A stretch of DNA of 64,000 nucleotides, taken from positions 36,158,682-36,222,681 of the forward strand of contig OX344749.2 in the NCBI GenBank assembly GCA_947034885.2, in the 5' to 3' direction. Each line of letters opens with the position of its first letter. Within the stretch, counting starts at the first letter, position 1. Shown piece by piece: positions 58,363 through 64,000 of this stretch. The notes below the pieces were generated by a model. It made no database searches. It saw only the letters and a program-made list of their open reading frames with translations, and was not told the origin of the DNA. Made by a program: the position numbers and the translations under genes. This stretch comes from Thuidium tamariscinum. Lineage: Eukaryota; Streptophyta; Bryopsida; Hypnales; Thuidiaceae.

Positions 58363-59470
58363 CCTCTAATTTTTGGTACTTATAAATAATCAATTAGAGA
58401 ATTTAAATGCTTTAAATGTTGGATTTTGTACATGAATAGAAGATGGCAAAAGTCTTTGAAATTTTGAAACCCCAGTTCTTTCAATTTTCCATTTAAAAAT
58501 AGATGAATCTTCTCCATTGAAATTACATAAAGGTTAGTTCTTAATTTCATAACCACTTTCTATTTTGTTTAGGTTGGAGACAATATCTTATATTGGAAGA
58601 GTTGTTGAATAACAGATTGCACTATATGGTAAGTTATCATTAGTGATGGAAAACTCCAATATCATAAGTGGCTATATTAAAGTTAATAATACACCATAGT
58701 TTGACTTTGAAAGAATGTTTAGGTTGTTGTAGGAGATGCAACAAAAATTTATTAACAATCCTTCTTGTATGTGTAGTTTGAGCTTCTATGTCTACAATAA
58801 AAGGATGTACAACATGTGTGTTGTATCATTTTTAATACTAGAAACAAATTTTGTATAGTCAACACTTCACAAAGAAGAAAATGCAATTCTTACTTATTGT
58901 TTTAATATACTCTAAACTTTGGTGTGATGTCTTTAACCAAAGAACTTTCATCATTCATCCCAACCAAGGCAAGAATTTTTGTGAATATATTGTACCTAAG
59001 GCTTATTTAGTATTGACCTTCCAAATTTACTATCCTCATATAATTTTGTAAAAGTTCCCATCACTATAATCTTATTGATCACAATATGGTATGCGGCACT
59101 TTTTGACAAAATTACTAAATTTATGTTGACTCTTGTCTTCACATAGGATATATGTTAGAGAAATGACATTCATTGTTGATGACCTATAATTGCACATGGC
59201 AATAATGCTAGTTTATGAGCTAAAAGCGTAAGCTTTAGAGTTGTGAGTATATACTTTGTGAACCTAAAGCATTGATTGAAAAAAAGATTTGAATTTCTTA
59301 GGCCCAAAGAGAAAAAAATGGAGTCATTTCAAAAAAAATCTACTTGTAGTAAAATTTCAGCCCTATTACCACAAACCTATGACAATGGAAGCATGGTTAG
59401 CATGCTGATAGGTGACAATTTCAATTGACCTCCATCCCCATTTTTTTTTCCTCACAAAAATAATTGCTCA
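58363..59470. other. Gene-free stretch with a MITE remnant
   Basis: 59,205-59,245 (AATGCTAGTTTATGAGC, AAAAGCGTAAGC) echoes one end of the Mutator-like MITE at 18,639. The rest is anonymous. Confidence 0.35.
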
Positions 59471-59519
59471 AATTCAAGCCTTTGTAGAGATTCTAAGAAG
59501 AACTGAAAAAATGTTTTGG

Positions 59520-60340
59520 ACAAGTGAGAAAGGACTCATGCGATAAGCACCACCCTCGGGCCATGCATACATTTTTAGATTGATCCATTTTCCAAACCTC
59601 AAAAGGAACTTCATAATGCCCAAAGGGTTTTTTTTAGAGGTAATAAAATCGTAACATGCATACAAACTAAAATAGATTAAAAACTAAAAATTGAAATAAA
59701 AGTTTGAAATTTATATTTTCTAAAGTTTCAAACCTTTGTCTCTTCAAAAGGCCTCTCAATTCTCTCAAAAAAAATTTGAAAAAGAAAATTTTGAGGTTCC
59801 AAATCAACAAGGGACCTCTTAGTACATAGTGGTCACTTGGGAGGTGATGGGGTTGTAGGAAAAAAGGAATTTGTTCTATTTTGTTTTTGTCTCTTTTGAT
59901 CTTGTCACCTCCCAAGTGACCTTTGTGTACCGAGAAAGATTAATGAAGGATTGGTGGTGAAGTCACAAAAAAACTAAACTAAACTAAATTTTATTGTTAT
60001 TAGTTTTATTAGAAAGTCCCAAACCTTAGAATGTCCAAGGACATTTTTGGTAATGAGAGGGATTTCTAGAGGTGATAGAGTCACAATACGAATCATAGAT
60101 TCAAAATAAAAGCCTTAAAAGTTCTAGCCCGTCTACCTCCTAGGAACTTCTTGATACCTAATGGATTTTTGGAAGGTGACAGAATTGCATAAAACAATTG
60201 AAAATAGAAAAAAAATTAGATGAAATTCTTTTTTTAAACAAGAGTTTTAAAAATCCCAAACCACAATCTTCACAAGGGGGATAATTAATAATATAAGAGG
60301 GCTTCTATGAAGGGAGGAAGTTTGGAAGAAGAAAATTGAA
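59520..60340. repeat. Degenerate tandem array, ~150-200-bp units
   Basis: Loosely similar phrases recur: CCCAAAGGGTTTTTTTTAGAGGTAA, CACTTGGGAGGTGATGG, GGGATTTCTAGAGGTGATAG and GGATTTTTGGAAGGTGACAG, each followed by a phrase like AATCGTAACATGCATAC, and with AAACCT/CCAAACC between. Drift is heavy and unit borders are uncertain. Confidence 0.35.
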
Positions 60341-60744
60341 AAAAAAATTGAATTTTTTTAGGGTTGAATGCAAGAAACACTTGTACTATTTTCCATCACA
60401 AGCTAAGTGTTGATATGTTTTTTGGCCATAACTTTTGCATTTTTGCTCGAAATGACTCAAGATTTCTAGAGAAGGTATTCATGTCTATCATATACCTTAC
60501 ATAATTTTTTTAATAATTTTCAAAAATAGTTCAATACTAAAATAGTACTAGTGATTAAATGTCACAAATGAGAATTTAGAGGTTTTTAGTACTAAGGAGT
60601 ACCTTTTTTTTAATGACTTTGAGATGAAATTTGGATGAGATGGTCTTCTAGTAGATTTACATCTCTCCACGTGAGGGATTTTGAAAAAGTTATTTTTATG
60701 TGGTGTGGAAGTCTATAAAGTGAGCTTCTTTCTGCTTGAATTTT

Positions 60745-62087
60745 CACTATAAGAAAACTGCATTTTTGGTGTTGTTAGCAAAAAAAACATGTCATGTTTT
60801 TTGGGACGTCACGTGTCAAATAGTGGACATGTGAAAAAGTGAAAATTTGATGTGATGTCTCAAAAAACATATATAGCTAAATTGGAGAACAAGTAGATGT
60901 TACCATCAACAAACATGTTTATAATGATGTTAAAAAAAAAGTTCATGATTTTTGTAACATCCAAAAAAACATAAACTGCGACGTCAGCAAAAAGTCCATT
61001 TTGATTATAGAATTTTTTTTTAAATTATTGCAGTTAGTAGTAAAATATTGCCCGTAAGTGAAAAAATTTGGAAAAAAATAGCCCCATGGCATGTTTTGTC
61101 CCAAAAAAGGGAATGGATGGATGACTTGAATGTATAAGATGGATGAAAATAGATGGTCTTTATACTAGTATACTGGTAGGAAGAAAAGCAATCTATATGG
61201 GATATAAAAGTCAAGAACTGTATTTAATGTGAAATGTCAAAAACAACATGAAGATGTTTGAAACAACATATACATGTTTGAAAAAACATGTATATGTCTG
61301 AAATGACGTCAACATATTCAATCACTTCAATGGTCAAAGTGCCATATTTTAGAATCCCATATCTTTTGTCTCATCTTAGGCTGGGAAAGGATATAAATAT
61401 AGGCACTCTCCTCTTCATTCTCATTAACTTAAAATGAAGTAATTCCTTCATTTTGCCATCAAAATTTTTCATAATGGTAGATGATAAGTTTTCTTCAATT
61501 CTTGTTGAATTTAATAAATTTCTTTGTTCATTTTTTAATATTATTTTATTTTGTTTTATTTTTTTGTTAATTTTGCCTTATGGATGGAGTATGTAACAAT
61601 TGATGTTTCAAAAAACATCTAATTTGATGTTTCAAAAAACATGATTTCAAATTTCAAAATTTCAAAAATATGTTGACAAAGCATGCTGCATCAGCATAAT
61701 TGGGGTCCACATCTGTATAATTAAAGAGTCCACGTCAGCTTAGTTTGGGGTCCACGTCACTTTTTTTCCAAGTCCACGTCACAACCTTGGTCAAAATGGT
61801 GTTGGATGAAAAATTGTCCCATGTGGCACTGCCCATCCCCAAAAGAGCTTATGTGGCACTTAAGACCCCTCCACATGTAGCCTTTTGCAAAGCTTGCAAG
61901 ACCTTGTTTTATTTGATGTCAAAAAAAAACAAGCCAAATTCAAACACGTCATCTCAAATTTTGGCACATTTTTTTCTTGTCTTTTATAACAGATTTTAGG
62001 TGACATCAATGTTGATCAAATCCTGTCAACAATGACGTATTTCCCTATTTTTTCTAACGTGCCAAAAAACACCTATTTCTTATAGTG
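60745..62087. mobile_element. Non-autonomous CACTA-like element, 1,343 bp
   Basis: The element starts CACTATAAGAAAACTGC and ends GGTGTTTTTTGG-like sequence through TTTCTTATAGTG, the classical plant CACTA terminus. Outside lie TTT and TTC, compatible with a 3-bp duplication with one change. Both subterminal regions are full of AAAAAACATGT, TGTTTGAAACAACAT and GACGTCA words. The right half repeats GTCCACRTC four times at 61,706-61,776. No transposase frame is present, and the 84-codon ORF at 61,745 is not recognised. Confidence 0.78.
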
Positions 62088-64000
62088 TTCGAAACATATA
62101 AAATATTATAATGGGTTTTTTTTTGGTGAATGATCATCTCCGTAGAGTTGTTGCAAATGGCCACATTTTATTTTTTGTATTTACTTATTTTTACTATTTT
62201 TCTCGAATTAAAACATGAAGATATGTATTTTCTTGAGGTTTGGCATTTTTTAAATTCTCCTACTTAGAGAATTTTTCTATCAATTTCCTTCAGTGAAAAG
62301 CTTCATCTTAGAAGTCTATACATTGTTCATATTTTTCAAATTTTTTGAAAATTAATTTTCTAATTTTAAAGTACTCCAGAAAAAGTCATGAGTATTGTAG
62401 TAAAACGCAACAAATAGTACAAGTGTTTCTTGCATTCACCCTTAGAGTCTTGAATTCCAAAACTCCAAAGGAAATTTTGGGCACCAAGAAGGGTCTACAA
62501 TTCTTTAGGAGTATTGGAGTTGAGTGCAACTCAATAGGAAAAAAAATTGGACAAAATGTATAGACAAGGTTTTTGGATAACATTTGAAATGCCTTGATCC
62601 TATTTTATATCAATCAATATGTTTTCTTAAGTTCATTATCTATAAAAAAAAATCCCTAATCCCTTAGCCACGATAATAGGTCAACACTTTAAAAATCACT
62701 AAAAATTATGTGAGAAATTGGAGGTTTTTGGCTTTGGGGCTCTTTGGCTTATAATCCAAGACTCACAATACAGCACCTATGTGGGACAACTACTCATGTT
62801 CAAATTTCCATTATTTCAAATTAGTTCAAGGTAATGTTGACATTCGAAGGCACTCAAATTAAACTAATTTGAAAAAATTGATCACATATGTATATTGTTT
62901 TAGTTGCAATTAGTAGCAATGTCCCGGGGAGATCACTCCTTGTAATTTTAAGCATACACCTGAGTTAAGAGAGTATTTAACATAGGGCTATTTACCTTCA
63001 TTTTAGTAATTAAAATGACTGTATTTTTACATATAAATTCAATCATTTGGTTTTTATAGTTAGGCTATCTTATATACAAAATTTATGTGTCTAATTTTTT
63101 CATATCCATTTACAACACACTATAAAAGTAGTGTCTTACATATACACTATTTTTTTAATATATGCACTACTTGTATTGCAATGCAATTTCAAATGACAAA
63201 TAAAAATGTAAAATGCAACAATAGTTTTAAATATCCTAAACTCTATGCCATGTATTCTAAACAACCTAATATGGTGAATAATAAACATCATAGAAACATT
63301 AAATATAGTTATGATACTAAAACTAAAAAAACAAACAATACTAGCAATATAACATGAACAACATGAGAAATTGACACTCTAAAAACATTGTAGATTAACC
63401 CAAGAATATGACCTCTACTATAATATAGAGACTATATATTTTATTTTTACATATGCATTTACAATGGTTTTGAATTTAGAATCAAAAAATAAAAGAACGT
63501 TTATTAAACACTAGTAAAAAGAAGATGATTCTAAACATTTACAAGTATATGTTCAAGTAGTTGAGGCAAATCTAGAGTTTGTAGTGTCAAAGTATAGAAA
63601 AGATTTCATGCAAATGTTGCACACTCTACACCAATTTCTTAATGGGTACTTTGTGTGAACACAAATCTCCATAGAACAACCTCATTGTAAATTTACAACT
63701 CAATTCTTTTGTCTTGGAACAATAGTTTTTTACATGGTGTTACATAATTGGTATACTGAAGGAAAGATTTGTATGTACAAGCTAGAATTATTTGATGATA
63801 ACAACAAATCTCCTAAAAAACATCCTTAGATTTACTAAATTGTGTAAGTTTTATCATTCAATTAAAAAAGTTTGTTTACATCTATACTCACTGTACTACA
63901 AACTATTTATATAAACCCTATTTGTAACGGCTAATTTATTAATAAAAATTCCTGCTAAATGATATTTATTCAAAGCCTAATTTATATATAATAGGATACG
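62088..64000. other. Gene-free AT-rich stretch
   Basis: No gene, TIR pair or tandem repeat could be supported. Frames at 62,345 and 63,085 are AT-driven and featureless. Confidence 0.45.

Noticed and set aside
1-64000. LTR retrotransposons, integrated viruses or capsid-bearing elements
   Set aside because: I found no reverse transcriptase, integrase, protease or capsid motif and no paired long terminal repeats that I could support.
1-64000. tRNA, rRNA, snoRNA genes and CRISPR arrays
   Set aside because: No complete cloverleaf, rRNA block or regular direct repeat with unique spacers was seen. The tRNA-like boxes at 17.6 kb belong to a SINE.

Overview
The window reads as nuclear DNA of a land plant. 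The only clearly functional gene is an intron-rich plant remorin with GT-AG introns. The rest is AT-rich and packed with plant-type non-autonomous elements: CACTA-like, Mutator-like and TTAA-target MITEs, and SINEs. A seedless plant such as a moss is my best guess, but nothing seen here proves the clade. I saw no rRNA, tRNA, CRISPR array or organellar gene cluster, and no retrovirus-like or capsid-bearing element.

Region 1 (1-2,467) is anonymous AT-rich repeat DNA. Region 2 (2,472-17,904) is the main discovery. It looks like one ~15.4-kb DNA transposon bounded by 22-bp inverted repeats (19 of 22 matching) and a 4-bp TTAG target duplication. It holds two convergent genes. The + strand gene (about 3.3-7.5 kb) encodes a Cys-rich transposase-like protein with three candidate catalytic acidic positions. 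The - strand gene (13.7-9.25 kb, possibly starting at 14.6 kb) encodes a coiled-coil and RING-H2-like N-terminus joined through a Ser/Glu-rich linker to a SUVR-type pre-SET/SET/post-SET histone H3K9 methyltransferase. Both genes carry several in-frame stops, so this copy is dead. The introns and spacers are saturated with GTAC-centred words. The right arm holds a ~1.75-kb hairpin minisatellite and a nested SINE.

Region 3 (17.9-46 kb) has no convincing host gene. It contains MITEs in several families: Mutator-like with 9-10-bp duplications, TTAA-bounded, and an AAGGTAGG-TIR family with an internal hairpin. It also has foldback repeats, SINE fragments, dispersed 0.4-0.5-kb repeats, an array of CCAATTGG/CCGATTGG boxes (35.8-36.8 kb), and a GC-rich orphan exon-like patch near 42 kb.

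Region 4 (46-55.6 kb) is a GC-richer gene island. A CpG-rich upstream region leads into a 10-exon remorin gene (47,545-53,916). Its exon phases all close and give 799 codons plus a stop. A motif exon is duplicated, and the upstream copy is symmetric and so skippable without a frame change.

Region 5 (55.6-64 kb) is again repeats: chained TTAA elements, a foldback dimer, a small basic coiled-coil ORF at 58.05 kb, a degenerate tandem array, and a 1,343-bp non-autonomous CACTA element at 60,745-62,087.
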